DNA of 49,945 bases, taken from the NCBI RefSeq assembly GCF_036880405.1, contig NZ_JBAJJM010000016.1, positions 1-49,945 on the forward strand, in the 5' to 3' direction. Shown one piece after another: positions 33,028-41,994 of the stretch. A model generated the notes under the pieces. The model saw nothing but the letters and a program-made list of their open reading frames with translations, ran no database searches and had not been told where the DNA came from. The stretch is from Mannheimia indoligenes. Lineage in GTDB: Bacteria; Pseudomonadota; Gammaproteobacteria; Enterobacterales; Pasteurellaceae. The position numbers were made by a program, and so were the translations under genes. The first letter of the stretch is position 1. Every line of letters begins with the position of its first letter.

Positions 33028-34665
33028 TCAGTCAAGTTTTAATTTTTTGCAAAGTTTTCTCAAAAATGAACCGCTTGTTTCTTCGTTATTGCATTCATCT
33101 AATTGCTGATGAATCAATGTAAATAATGATGATTTATTACTTTTTACCGCTTTTTCATCGTCGTAGAACTCACGCCCGAAAAGAATTTCTAATGCATCAA
33201 ATACATTTTCTACCGCCCAAATTTTAAATTGATTTTGTTCGACTGCCTCGATCACATCTGCTCTTAAACTCAAATGGCTTAGGCAAGCGGCTGGAATAAT
33301 TACGCCTTGTTGTCCGCTTAATTGGCGAGCGTGGCAAATATTGAAGAAACCTTCAATCTTCTGATTAACCCCACCGACACTCAACACATTACCAAATTGG
33401 TCAATCGCTCCCGTTACCGCAATAGATTGCGGCAATGCCAATTTGGATAAGGCACTCACCAGCACGCTAAAAATCGCTAATGAGGAGCTGTCGCCGTCAA
33501 TTTCACCATAAGACTGCTCAAAGGCAATAGAGGCGGAAAACGGTAATTGAGTGGGAAGTTCTAACAAATTCGCCAAGCAGGATTGAGCAAGAATAATCCC
33601 TTTGGAATGAATATTGCCCCCCAGCTCCACTTTACGTTCAATATCGTGAATTTCCCCATCGCCATATTGCACATTACAGCTGATACGCAAAGGTTCGCCA
33701 AAGCTATGTGGAACACCTTCAAAATCAATGACTGATAAACCGTTTATTTGCCCAATTTCTTCGCCTTCTGTTTCAATATAGAGTTGATTACTGAGAATAT
33801 CTTCTACGGTATATTCATTTAGAATTGAAGATTGTTGCTCCAAATAATCAAAATAACTTTTTACTTCATTAATTTCTACTGTATTTGCATAGAAATTCTG
33901 AATACCTAATAAATGCTTTCTTAATAATGTAGGTGAAATAGAAATTAAATCCCGGCTCTCGCTTTCTCGAATATAAGCCTGTAAAAATTGATTAAGAGCA
34001 GCAGGTGTTAATCTTTTATTAATTATATTTTCTGCATAAGTCTGAATATAATTCGCCCATTCCTCTACATTATTATTTAAGGATAAATATGATTTAATTT
34101 CAGTATATTGTGCTACTTGATATAAGCTGTCATCATAAGCCGAAAGAGTTGAAATATCTTCCCTTTCACCAATCAAAATTAACTTAAATGAGGATTTTTC
34201 TTTAGCTAGAAAATGAGGTAGTTCATTAATAGAATGAGATTCATATTCGCCAAATAATAATGCCTGCTTTAATTTATCCCATTGCGTAATATCCAATAAT
34301 AATGAATTAATATTTACAATTAAAACACCATTATTAGCTTCTTGAATTGCTCCTGTTACATATTCTGTTTTCTGTTCTCTTTCTAAAAACATATAATAAC
34401 CAAACAAATTATTTTTATTAAAATCCATTTTGGTTACTATAGAAATACTTGAATTATCTTTTTTTAAATAATCCGTCAGCTCATTAATAAATTCAGGAAA
34501 AAGCTCAGATTTAAGCACTAGCAAAGATCCAAACTTCGCTTGCATAAATTGATCTAGAGCTTGTTTTGCTTTAGGTTGGAAATCTAAAAAATTGACTTTC
34601 TTATCTAAATCAGAGAAAGGGTATTCCACAGTTAATGCCGGGCTATTAAGTAGAAAAATGGTCAC
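33028..34665 (-). CDS. lonH: Lon-like protease with a degenerate ATPase region (LonH/YcbZ type)
   Basis: The 545-residue protein ends in a Lon protease domain: FEQSYGEIDGDSSSLAIF with the catalytic Ser and GGVNQKIEG with the catalytic Lys. The N-terminal part aligns by position to an AAA domain, but I see no Walker A (GxxxxGKT); the equivalent stretch (KFGSLLVLKSELF) lacks it. This fits the YcbZ/LonH family (HI1324 type). Function is poorly known; its position between fabA and matP is conserved. Confidence 0.85.
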   Translation of the reverse strand: MTIFLLNSPALTVEYPFSDLDKKVNFLDFQPKAKQALDQFMQAKFGSLLVLKSELFPEFINELTDYLKKDNSSISIVTKMDFNKNNLFGYYMFLEREQKTEYVTGAIQEANNGVLIVNINSLLLDITQWDKLKQALLFGEYESHSINELPHFLAKEKSSFKLILIGEREDISTLSAYDDSLYQVAQYTEIKSYLSLNNNVEEWANYIQTYAENIINKRLTPAALNQFLQAYIRESESRDLISISPTLLRKHLLGIQNFYANTVEINEVKSYFDYLEQQSSILNEYTVEDILSNQLYIETEGEEIGQINGLSVIDFEGVPHSFGEPLRISCNVQYGDGEIHDIERKVELGGNIHSKGIILAQSCLANLLELPTQLPFSASIAFEQSYGEIDGDSSSLAIFSVLVSALSKLALPQSIAVTGAIDQFGNVLSVGGVNQKIEGFFNICHARQLSGQQGVIIPAACLSHLSLRADVIEAVEQNQFKIWAVENVFDALEILFGREFYDDEKAVKSNKSSLFTLIHQQLDECNNEETSGSFLRKLCKKLKLD

Positions 34666-34758
34666 AGATATGCCTCTTTATCGAAAATTTGGTTTATTAT
34701 ACAGAATTCCGCTATACTTGCTAAATATAGCTTATCTTTTTCAACATTATTTACGATT

Positions 34759-35205
34759 ATGCGATACCAAAAACTCATCACACAAGAAACTACTTGGAAA
34801 TGGCAATATCTTCTCAAAAAGCATCGGGAAGGGGAAAACATTACTAAACACGAAGAACAAAGTTTAGTTGATTTAAAGGTTCAATTTCTTTCCACCTTAC
34901 AAGAGTCCCCAGAAGAAGTAGAAAAATGGATTAAGTCAGAAATGACAGCTGAGCAACGAAAAAAAATGCGTCAGTCTATTCGAGCAAAGCGAAAACGCTT
35001 TTTTAATGCTGAAAAACAAACAACCAAGAAAAAATCTATTGATTTAGAATACGCTAGCTGGTTAAGACTCTCTAAATATGCAAAAAGCCAAAACCTCACA
35101 TTATCAGAAGCTATTATTAAATTAACTGATGAAGTTGAAAACAAACAGCTTTATTTAGAGCAAGTCGCAAAAATGAAATCAAGTTTAAAAGATTTATTAA
35201 AGTAA
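34759..35205 (+). CDS. matP: Macrodomain Ter protein MatP
   Basis: A 148-residue DNA-binding protein that organises the chromosome terminus by binding matS sites and contacting ZapB. Visible signs are the N-terminal basic coil (MRYQKLITQETTWKWQYLLKKHREGE) and a C-terminal ribbon-helix-helix (SIDLEYASWLRLSKYAKSQNLTLSEAIIKLT) followed by a coiled coil. It is divergent from lonH, 93 bp away. Its location hints that the window lies near the terminus half, but the gene need not be in Ter. Confidence 0.93.
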   Translation: MRYQKLITQETTWKWQYLLKKHREGENITKHEEQSLVDLKVQFLSTLQESPEEVEKWIKSEMTAEQRKKMRQSIRAKRKRFFNAEKQTTKKKSIDLEYASWLRLSKYAKSQNLTLSEAIIKLTDEVENKQLYLEQVAKMKSSLKDLLK

Positions 35206-35211
35206 AAAAGG

Positions 35212-35239
35212 AAAATGCCCGCTAACAAGCGGGCATTTT
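35212..35239. terminator. Terminator between matP and ompA
   Basis: An 11-bp perfect stem, AAAATGCCCGC/GCGGGCATTTT, with a 6-nt loop and T runs on both strands. Confidence 0.9.
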
Positions 35240-35268
35240 TTTATTCAATTTTACAATTGAAGAAACTA

Positions 35269-36351
35269 TTACATAGTTACTTCTTTTGAACCTTGAACTT
35301 GGATTTCAACACGACGATCCGGTGCTAAACAAGCGATTAACGCTTTACGACCTTTAACTGCATCACAAGTGTTGCCAGTTACCGGGTTTGCTTCACCGTA
35401 ACCTACAGCTGTTACGTTAGCTGGATTTGCACCTTTAGAAACGATGTAGTTAGCTACAGTTTCAGCACGGCGTTGTGAAAGTTTTAAGTTTGCTGCATCT
35501 TTACCGATACGGTCTGTGTAACCATTAACTTGGATAGCTGGGTTAGCTAAACCTAAGTTAGAGATTTCTGTGTGTGCTGCATCTAAAGCTGCTACTGCAT
35601 CCGCTTTTAAGTTTGATTTACCAAAAGCAAATAAAACGTCTGAGCTAAATGAGAAATTTTTAGTTTCAACGGTTGGTTCAACTGGAGTTGCACCTTGACC
35701 AAAGCGGTACGATAGACCTGCAGATACAGAACTGATATCAGGGCGATAGTCTGATGCTCCCATACGTCTTAATGTAGCATAACTTGCTTTACCTGCATTG
35801 TTTAGCCATTGATATTCAACACGAGCTGCTAATTCCGGAGTGATAGCGTACTCTACACCAGCACCTAATACTAATGAACTTTGGAAACGTTTAGTTTTTG
35901 TAGGAACTTTAGTTGTAACATTTACTGTTTTGTAGTTGTTATTTACTAATGCAATACCTACTTTACCATAAACATCTAAGTTAGGAATAATTTCATAGCT
36001 TGGTTTTAAACTAATTACTGCACCATGAGCCGAATGGCGGAAGGTTTGTTTCTCACCACCAACACGGGTTTTCTCAATACCACGAACTCGACCAAAGTAG
36101 TCATAGCCTACTTCTGTTGCTAAGCCAAATTTATTTTCGTTCAGAATTTGGTAACCACCAAAAACACCGTAAGTTACAGAGTTACGGTTAATTCCATATT
36201 TACCAGCTTTAGCAGCATCTAACTGAGTAATACCATCGTGAAATGATGCCCAACCTGCTTTAGCACCTGCATAGAAAGTATTAGCTTGTGGTGCTGCTTG
36301 AGTAACTGCAGCAGCTGATAATACTGCTAATGTAACTAATGTTTTTTTCAT
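35269..36351 (-). CDS. ompA: OmpA-family porin, second copy (downstream)
   Basis: A 360-residue outer-membrane protein: signal peptide (cut after VTQA, residue 19), an eight-strand N-terminal beta barrel (about residues 23-215), then the periplasmic OmpA peptidoglycan-binding domain (NGYTDRIGKDAANLKLSQRRAETV). The C-terminal Cys pair (NTCDAVKGRKALIACLAP) is present. It is one of two tandem paralogues; the C-terminal 201 bp are identical to the other copy, while the barrel loops differ. It serves in envelope stability and adhesion in related pathogens. Confidence 0.95.
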   Translation of the reverse strand: MKKTLVTLAVLSAAAVTQAAPQANTFYAGAKAGWASFHDGITQLDAAKAGKYGINRNSVTYGVFGGYQILNENKFGLATEVGYDYFGRVRGIEKTRVGGEKQTFRHSAHGAVISLKPSYEIIPNLDVYGKVGIALVNNNYKTVNVTTKVPTKTKRFQSSLVLGAGVEYAITPELAARVEYQWLNNAGKASYATLRRMGASDYRPDISSVSAGLSYRFGQGATPVEPTVETKNFSFSSDVLFAFGKSNLKADAVAALDAAHTEISNLGLANPAIQVNGYTDRIGKDAANLKLSQRRAETVANYIVSKGANPANVTAVGYGEANPVTGNTCDAVKGRKALIACLAPDRRVEIQVQGSKEVTM

Positions 36352-36515
36352 TTAATAATCCTTAATTTGAAATTAATCTAATATATTGAAAATTTTATCT
36401 GAAACAATCCTTATTTCCGCTAAAATTTGAGCAAAGAAATAATATTTTTTATTCTATCAAATAGCAAAAAAAATGCAATAAAAATAAATAGTTTAGGAAT
36501 TACCTAGTTCAAACG

Positions 36516-36543
36516 AAATACCCACCTGAGTAGGTGGGTATTT
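36516..36543. terminator. Terminator after the first ompA copy
   Basis: A 12-bp perfect stem, AAATACCCACCT/AGGTGGGTATTT, with loop GAGT. It lies between the two ompA genes and should isolate their transcripts. Confidence 0.85.
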
Positions 36544-36568
36544 AAATCGTGTTCTAAGAACAACTATA

Positions 36569-37648
36569 TTACATAGTTACTTCTTTTGAACCTTGAACTT
36601 GGATTTCAACACGACGATCCGGTGCTAAACAAGCGATTAACGCTTTACGACCTTTAACTGCATCACAAGTGTTGCCAGTTACCGGGTTTGCTTCACCGTA
36701 ACCTACAGCTGTTACGTTAGCTGGATTTGCACCTTTAGAAACGATGTAGTTAGCTACAGTTTCAGCACGACGTTGTGAAAGTTTTAAGTTAGATGCATCT
36801 TTACCGATACGGTCTGTGTAACCATTAACTTGGATAGCAGGGTTAGCTAAGCCTAAGTTGCTGATTTCTGTATGTGCTGCATCTAAAGCTGTTGCTGCTG
36901 CAGGCTTTAAGCTTGATTTAGCAAAATCAAATAAAACATCTGAGCTGAATGCGAAGTTTTTACTTACAACTTCTGGTGCTTCAACTGGTGCTGCACCTTG
37001 ACCGAAACGGTATGTTAAACCAGCAGATACTGAGTGGATTTTTGGACTATATTGTGCATCAATCCAATCAAGGTTTGCTTTTTGACGTGCTTTGTCTAAG
37101 TTACCCGCAGCCTGTAAGTATTGGTATTCAACACGAGCAGCTAATTCTGGAGTAATTGCATACTCAAGACCTGCACCTAATAATAATGAAGTCTTTAAGT
37201 TGTGAGCACGTTGATCTTTATAACCGTTGTAACCTTTGTAGTCGTTACGAACTAATGCAGCACCTACTTTACCGTAAACATCTAAGTTAGGAGCAACTTC
37301 ATAGCTTGGTTTTAAACTTAAGTGAGTACCGTGAGCAACGTGTTTAATTGCTTTATCTTCGCCTTCGTTACCACGAACACGACCAAAATAATCATAACCT
37401 AATTCTACTGCTAAACCAACATTGTTTTGGTTTAAAATTTGGTAACCACCGAATACACCATAAGTTACAGAGTTACGGTTAATACCAAAACCTTCACCTT
37501 TGTTGTCTTTAGCATCGAATTGAGTTAAACCGTCGTGAAAAGATGCCCAACCAGCTTTAGCACCTGCATAGAAAGTGTTAGCTTGTGGAGCTGCTTGAGC
37601 TACTGCTGCAGTTGATAATACTGCTAATGCAACTAATGTTTTTTTCAT
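36569..37648 (-). CDS. ompA: OmpA-family porin, first copy (upstream)
   Basis: The start at 37648 (MKKTLVALAVLSTAAVAQA) gives a 359-residue precursor; a longer open frame from 37675 is not needed. Layout is as in the neighbour: signal peptide, beta barrel, and OmpA C-terminal domain (NGYTDRIGKDASNLKLSQRR). Loops around residues 45-55, 90-100 and 140-195 differ most from the paralogue, as expected for exposed segments. A perfect TATAAT (minus strand, 37775-37770) gives it its own promoter about 125 bp upstream. Tandem ompA genes are known in Mannheimia and Actinobacillus. Confidence 0.95.
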   Translation of the reverse strand: MKKTLVALAVLSTAAVAQAAPQANTFYAGAKAGWASFHDGLTQFDAKDNKGEGFGINRNSVTYGVFGGYQILNQNNVGLAVELGYDYFGRVRGNEGEDKAIKHVAHGTHLSLKPSYEVAPNLDVYGKVGAALVRNDYKGYNGYKDQRAHNLKTSLLLGAGLEYAITPELAARVEYQYLQAAGNLDKARQKANLDWIDAQYSPKIHSVSAGLTYRFGQGAAPVEAPEVVSKNFAFSSDVLFDFAKSSLKPAAATALDAAHTEISNLGLANPAIQVNGYTDRIGKDASNLKLSQRRAETVANYIVSKGANPANVTAVGYGEANPVTGNTCDAVKGRKALIACLAPDRRVEIQVQGSKEVTM

Positions 37649-38068
37649 TTTGATGATCCTCTTAAATATTGTCATCGATTAAAATAAATTCTTAATACTT
37701 TTTATAAAGTATTAAAACTTTAACTTTATGCTTCAACAATTAAGAAGCAAGAGAGCTAATGTCAGCGATATTATACAACAAAAAACACCCTAAAAAAGCA
37801 CTTTTTGTATAAAAATTATCTTCTGAGTAACATTCTTGTTCTAAATTTAGTTTGAGCAAGAATGTTCTAATTATCTTTCTTCGTTTTCTAAAAATCAATT
37901 ATTTTTTCCTAAGGAAATGTATAGAAATGTATATTTTAGATCGTTTTTTAATCAAAAAAGGTAATTATGAACAAATTTCAAACCATCTACTTCCATTTTA
38001 AATTGTTTGAATTCTTGCTAAGATAACCAAAGTTTAATCTTATTATTTTTATCAAATCAAACACAACT
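37649..38068. other. Gene-free region between ompA and ydiJ
   Basis: No coding region is visible in 420 bp. It contains the ompA -10 (37770-37775), a 10-bp inverted repeat AACATTCTTG/CAAGAATGTT (37829-37838 and 37857-37866) with an A/T interior, and a short direct repeat AAATGTATA near 37914-37935. Promoters for both divergent genes must lie here. Confidence 0.6.
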
Positions 38069-41000
38069 ATGATACCTAGACTTTCTAAAGTACCCCAATT
38101 AAATACCACCGCACAAGCGTATTTAGACGAGCTGGTCCGCCAACATTTTAGTGGTGATATTGCCTCCAGCTATGCTGATCGCTTATCGCTGGCAACTGAT
38201 AACAGCGTTTATCAACAAATTCCGCAAGCACTTCTGTTTCCGAAATCGGTTTCTGATGTAGTAATCCTTACCAAACTTGCCCAAAAAACAGAATACCAAG
38301 ATTTAACTTTTACCCCTCGTGGTGGTGGCACAGGCACGAACGGGCAATCGCTTAACAATAATATTATTGTTGATCTCTCACGCCATATGAACCAAATTTT
38401 AGAGCTCAATGTGGAAGAACGTTGGGTGCGTGTGCAAGCCGGCGTGGTAAAAGATCAACTCAACCAATTTCTAAAACCGCACGGCTTATTCTTTTCGCCG
38501 GAGCTTTCCACCAGTAACCGTGCAACACTAGGTGGAATGATTAATACAGATGCCTCCGGTCAAGGTTCACTACAATATGGGAAAACTTCTGCACATATCC
38601 TTGAGATCAAATCGGTCTTAATTAACGGCGAAATTTTAGAAACACAAGCGGTCAAATCTGAGGATTTTTTTGCAAATTTAGAAAAGTTAAATCTTTCCAC
38701 TTTAGGCAAAACCCTGCACAGCGAAATTTTCACTCGTTGCAAAACCTTACGCCCAACCGTTTTAAGCGAATTGCCACAGCTTAACCGCTTTATTACCGGC
38801 TACGATCTAAAAAACGTTTTTAACGATGATGAAAGCGAATTTAACCTCACTCGAATCCTGACAGGCTCAGAAGGCTCACTTGCTTTTATTTGCGAAGCGA
38901 AACTGAATTTACTCCCAATTCCAAAACATCGCACCTTAATTAATATTAAATATAACTCCTTTGATGCCGCTCTTCGCTCTGCCCCTTTTATGTTAGAGGC
39001 AAAAGCCTTGTCGGTGGAAACGGTGGATTCCAAAGTATTGAATCTCGCCAAGCAAGATATTGTGTGGCACTCTGTATCAGATCTCTTAACCGAAGATCCA
39101 AACAATCCGATTCTCGGTATTAATATTGTGGAATATGCCTCGAACGACCAAGCTCAGATTGAGGCTCAGGTCAAAGCCCTGTGTGAAAGTTTAGATCAAA
39201 AAATTGTAAATAACGAGGCAGGAATTATCGGCTATCAGCTTACTAATGATGTCAATTCCATCGAAAAAATCTACGCAATGCGGAAAAAAGCGGTGGGCTT
39301 GCTTGGCAACGCCAAAGGTTGGGCAAAACCGATTGCCTTTGTGGAAGACACCGCCGTGCCACCGGAAAATTTAGCCGATTATATCGCAGAGTTCCGTGCA
39401 TTATTAGATAGCTACAATTTGCCTTATGGTATGTTCGGACACGTGGATGCCGGCGTGCTACACGTTCGCCCGGCATTGGATTTATGCGACAAAACCCAAG
39501 TGGAAACCTTTAAGCAGATTTCCGACCAAGTTGTCGAACTCACCGCCAAATACGGTGGCTTAATTTGGGGCGAACACGGCAAAGGGATGCGTTCTTATTA
39601 TGGCGAGTGTTTCTTTGGCAAAACCTTGTGGCAAGAACTTCGCTACATCAAAACCTTATTCGATCCGCAAAATCGCTTGAACCCCGGCAAAATTTGTACG
39701 CCATTAGAGAGCGAGGCAAGTCTCTACCCGATTGATTCCCAAATGCGAGCCGATTTTGACCGCCAAATTCCGATTCAAGTACGAGAGGAATTTAAAGGTG
39801 CGATGAATTGTAACGGTAACGGCTTGTGCTTTAACTTTGATGTACATAGCACAATGTGTCCGTCTATGAAAGTGTCGGGCAACCGCCTCTATTCACCGAA
39901 AGGGCGGGCCTCTTTGGTGCGGGAATGGTTGCGTTTATTAGCGGAGCAGAAAGTTGATCCGAATGATTTGATCTTCAACACTAACAACAAAACCACCTCG
40001 CTTACCGATTTTGTCGCCAAAGTGCGGAACTCGCTCAACAAAAAGAAAGAGTACGATTTCTCCCACGAAGTGAAAGCGGCAATGGATACTTGCCTTGCTT
40101 GCAAAGCCTGTGCCAGCCAATGTCCGATCAAAATTGATGTGCCGACTTTTAGATCGCAATTTAATGAGCTTTACCACAGCCGCTATTTGCGTCCGCTGAA
40201 AGATTATGTGGTGTCGAATTTGGAATTTGTTGCTCCGATAATGGCGAAAAAACCGCAGTTCTTTAACTTTTTCAGCACATCGAAACTAGCGGAAACCACG
40301 GCAAATAAAACGTTAGGAATGACTTACCTGCCAGCACTGTCTGTGCCAAATCTACAACATCAGTTGGTGGAAATCGGCTATCAAGGCGAGAGTTTGGAAA
40401 GCCTTGAACAGCAGGCTGCAAGCGGTCAATTTTCTGCAAGAAATCGCAAAATGCTATTTATCGTGCAAGATCCGTTTACCTCTTATTACGATGCCAAAGT
40501 GGTGACGGATTTTGTTGCCCTCACGCAACAACTCGGCTTTAAGCCGATTGTGCTGCCATTCAAGCCAAGCGGCAAAGCTCAACACGTTAAAGGCTTTTTG
40601 GCTAAATTTGCTAAAACCGCCAAAAACCAAGCGGATTTCTTAAACCGTGTGGCAAAACTTGGTGTGCCGATGGTGTCGGTCGATCCAGCCTTAACCCTCA
40701 TTTACCGCCAAGAGTATAACGATATTCTCAAAGCACAACGGGGCGATTTCAAGGTATTATTAGCTCACGAGTGGCTGAAAGAGGTAATACAAAAAGGCGA
40801 GTTGGACAGTTGCAAAAAATCGACCGATTCCGACCGCTTGCAATGGCATTTATTTGCTCACTGTACCGAATCCACCTCACTCCCCAACTCAATGAACGAG
40901 TGGAAAACGATTTTCGCCCATTTTGGCGAAACATTAGTGGCGGAAAATGTCGGTTGCTGCGGAATGGCAGGCACATTCGGGCACGAAACCAAACATTTAG

Positions 41001-41161
41001 CGATGTCAAAAGCGATTTATGAACAATCGTGGCAGAAAAAAATCAACGGCAAACCGCTTGAACGCTGCCTAGCGACAGGTTATTCTTGCCGCTCACAAGT
41101 GAAACGCTTTGAGCAACAGGGGATTAAGCACCCAGTTCAGGCGTTATTGGAAGTGATTTAA
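38069..41161 (+). CDS. ydiJ: FAD-linked D-2-hydroxyglutarate dehydrogenase-like protein
   Basis: A 1030-residue fusion. The N-terminal half is an FAD-binding PCMH oxidase (FTPRGGGTGTNGQSLNN near residue 92, LDGHGKG-like GEHGKGMRSYY). Next comes an iron-sulfur region (CLACKACASQCP, about residue 675), and a C-terminal CCG-type domain (NVGCCGMAGTFGHE). The layout is that of YdiJ, shown in E. coli relatives to oxidise D-2-hydroxyglutarate. The menI-like gene follows, as in E. coli, but with a small unlisted gene on the other strand in between. Confidence 0.93.
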   Translation: MIPRLSKVPQLNTTAQAYLDELVRQHFSGDIASSYADRLSLATDNSVYQQIPQALLFPKSVSDVVILTKLAQKTEYQDLTFTPRGGGTGTNGQSLNNNIIVDLSRHMNQILELNVEERWVRVQAGVVKDQLNQFLKPHGLFFSPELSTSNRATLGGMINTDASGQGSLQYGKTSAHILEIKSVLINGEILETQAVKSEDFFANLEKLNLSTLGKTLHSEIFTRCKTLRPTVLSELPQLNRFITGYDLKNVFNDDESEFNLTRILTGSEGSLAFICEAKLNLLPIPKHRTLINIKYNSFDAALRSAPFMLEAKALSVETVDSKVLNLAKQDIVWHSVSDLLTEDPNNPILGINIVEYASNDQAQIEAQVKALCESLDQKIVNNEAGIIGYQLTNDVNSIEKIYAMRKKAVGLLGNAKGWAKPIAFVEDTAVPPENLADYIAEFRALLDSYNLPYGMFGHVDAGVLHVRPALDLCDKTQVETFKQISDQVVELTAKYGGLIWGEHGKGMRSYYGECFFGKTLWQELRYIKTLFDPQNRLNPGKICTPLESEASLYPIDSQMRADFDRQIPIQVREEFKGAMNCNGNGLCFNFDVHSTMCPSMKVSGNRLYSPKGRASLVREWLRLLAEQKVDPNDLIFNTNNKTTSLTDFVAKVRNSLNKKKEYDFSHEVKAAMDTCLACKACASQCPIKIDVPTFRSQFNELYHSRYLRPLKDYVVSNLEFVAPIMAKKPQFFNFFSTSKLAETTANKTLGMTYLPALSVPNLQHQLVEIGYQGESLESLEQQAASGQFSARNRKMLFIVQDPFTSYYDAKVVTDFVALTQQLGFKPIVLPFKPSGKAQHVKGFLAKFAKTAKNQADFLNRVAKLGVPMVSVDPALTLIYRQEYNDILKAQRGDFKVLLAHEWLKEVIQKGELDSCKKSTDSDRLQWHLFAHCTESTSLPNSMNEWKTIFAHFGETLVAENVGCCGMAGTFGHETKHLAMSKAIYEQSWQKKINGKPLERCLATGYSCRSQVKRFEQQGIKHPVQALLEVI

Positions 41162-41191
41162 GGTTGAAATATCAGCAGAAAGGGCTTAGAA

Positions 41192-41222
41192 TAAAAAGTG
41201 AGGCAGGTAGCTATCCTGCCTC
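41192..41222 (-). terminator. Terminator of the small peptide gene
   Basis: A perfect 8-bp stem, GAGGCAGG/CCTGCCTC (41215-41222 with 41200-41207), loop of 7 nt, followed on the minus strand by ACTTTTTAT. It also lies 30 bp after ydiJ but the T run is on the minus side. Confidence 0.85.
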
Positions 41223-41239
41223 TGTCTAGTACATATAGG

Positions 41240-41353
41240 TTATTTAGCTAATAACCCAGCTAGCAAATTAAGTACAGCTAATACTTTAATGCTAGCGGAT
41301 GTTGCTATTAAGACTAGCAACGCAACCAGAAAGAAAATTTCTGATTTTCTCAC
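41240..41353 (-). CDS. Small hydrophobic peptide of 37 residues, type I toxin-like
   Basis: Too short for usual gene finding. It starts with GTG at 41353 and is preceded by TAAGGAGGTGA (41369-41359), an 11-nt perfect match to the 16S anti-Shine-Dalgarno. The peptide MRKSEIFFLVALLVLIATS continues with a second Leu-rich stretch and ends GLLAK. It has a charged N-terminus and one or two membrane-length helices, like type I toxins or small membrane proteins. It has its own promoter, structured leader and terminator. An overlapping ATG at 41355 is followed at once by TGA and can start nothing, though it could pause ribosomes. I recognise no family. Confidence 0.65.
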   Translation of the reverse strand: MRKSEIFFLVALLVLIATSASIKVLAVLNLLAGLLAK

Positions 41354-41358
41354 ATAAA

Positions 41359-41435
41359 TCACCTCCTTAGTGCTATCTGACTAAGGCGACCAGACAAATG
41401 TGCTATTGGCGTAGCACACTGTTCGCCCATAGCAC
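41359..41435 (-). promoter_or_regulatory. Structured leader with partly hidden ribosome site
   Basis: A 5' stem-loop of 12 bp with one mismatch (41424-41435 with 41400-41411) begins at the predicted transcript start. A second hairpin, CCTTAGT (41386-41380) with ACTAAGG (41371-41365), holds half of the Shine-Dalgarno. Motifs GTGCTA/TAGCAC recur four times, so the loops can also pair with each other. Confidence 0.65.
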
Positions 41436-41442
41436 GGGAAGG

Positions 41443-41448
41443 ATTATA
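41443..41448 (-). promoter_or_regulatory. -10 element of the small peptide gene
   Basis: Perfect TATAAT on the minus strand, predicting a start near 41436. The -35 region is weak and lies in a plus-strand terminator-like hairpin (AAAAAAGCTGTC/GACAGCTTTTTT, 41450-41477). Confidence 0.65.
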
Positions 41449-41449
41449 C

Positions 41450-41477
41450 AAAAAAGCTGTCTATTTAGACAGCTTTT
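41450..41477. terminator. Strong hairpin with T run before the menI-like gene
   Basis: AAAAAAGCTGTC/GACAGCTTTTTT, 12-bp stem with a short loop. Its T run is on the plus strand, so it can stop transcripts entering from ydiJ or any antisense RNA to the small peptide gene. Confidence 0.8.
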
Positions 41478-41497
41478 TTATTAAACAGGAAATGATA

Positions 41498-41923
41498 ATG
41501 ACCATTTGGAAACAAACTGCAACTTGCGAACAATTAAATGCTCTTAGCCAAAAATCAGCGGTAGCACACTTAGGTATCGAATTTACGGCTATCGGTGAAG
41601 ATTGGATTGAAGCACAGCTGATGGTGGATGAACGTACCCAACAGCCGTTTGGCGTGTTGCACGGTGGCGTTTCTGCCGCTTTAGCAGAAACAACCGCTAA
41701 TGCGGGGGCGTTAATGGTGTGTGAAGCTCATCAAATTGCGGTCGGAATGGAGCTGAATATCAGCCATTTAAAATCAATCCCTGCCGGAACAAAAGCGATT
41801 GCACGGGCAACACCGCTGAAATTAGGGCGTGAAGTGCAGGTGTGGAATATTGATATTAAAGACGAACAAGGCAACCTGTGTGCGGTGGCTCGTCTTTCCA
41901 CCAAAACCTTAGATAAACGTTAA
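41498..41923 (+). CDS. menI: Hot-dog-fold acyl-CoA thioesterase (MenI/YdiI type)
   Basis: A 141-residue protein of the PaaI/YdiI thioesterase family. The ATG at 41498 has an AGGA site 7 bp upstream; the ATG at 41492 would be too close to it. The catalytic motif is FGVLHGGVSAALAETTAN, with the nucleophilic Glu in AAL-AE. In E. coli YdiI hydrolyses 1,4-dihydroxy-2-naphthoyl-CoA in menaquinone synthesis; menaquinone would serve the nap system. It lies near ydiJ, as in E. coli. Substrate is inferred from homology only. Confidence 0.87.
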   Translation: MTIWKQTATCEQLNALSQKSAVAHLGIEFTAIGEDWIEAQLMVDERTQQPFGVLHGGVSAALAETTANAGALMVCEAHQIAVGMELNISHLKSIPAGTKAIARATPLKLGREVQVWNIDIKDEQGNLCAVARLSTKTLDKR

Positions 41924-41936
41924 TTTCTTATCCGCA

Positions 41937-41994
41937 ACAAGCGGTCGGATTTTCAGAGAATTTTGCAAAACTTTGATTAAATCCGACCGCTTGT
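41937..41994. terminator. Long uptake-sequence inverted repeat after menI
   Basis: ACAAGCGGTCGGAT (41937-41950) and its reverse complement (41981-41994) form a perfect 14-bp stem with TTTTGCAAAA inside. It should act as a terminator and as a paired uptake signal. Confidence 0.75.

Noticed and set aside
41353..41369. Plus strand TCACCTCCTTA equals the 3' end of 16S rRNA
   Set aside because: No other 16S sequence is near; it is the complement of a perfect Shine-Dalgarno on the minus strand.
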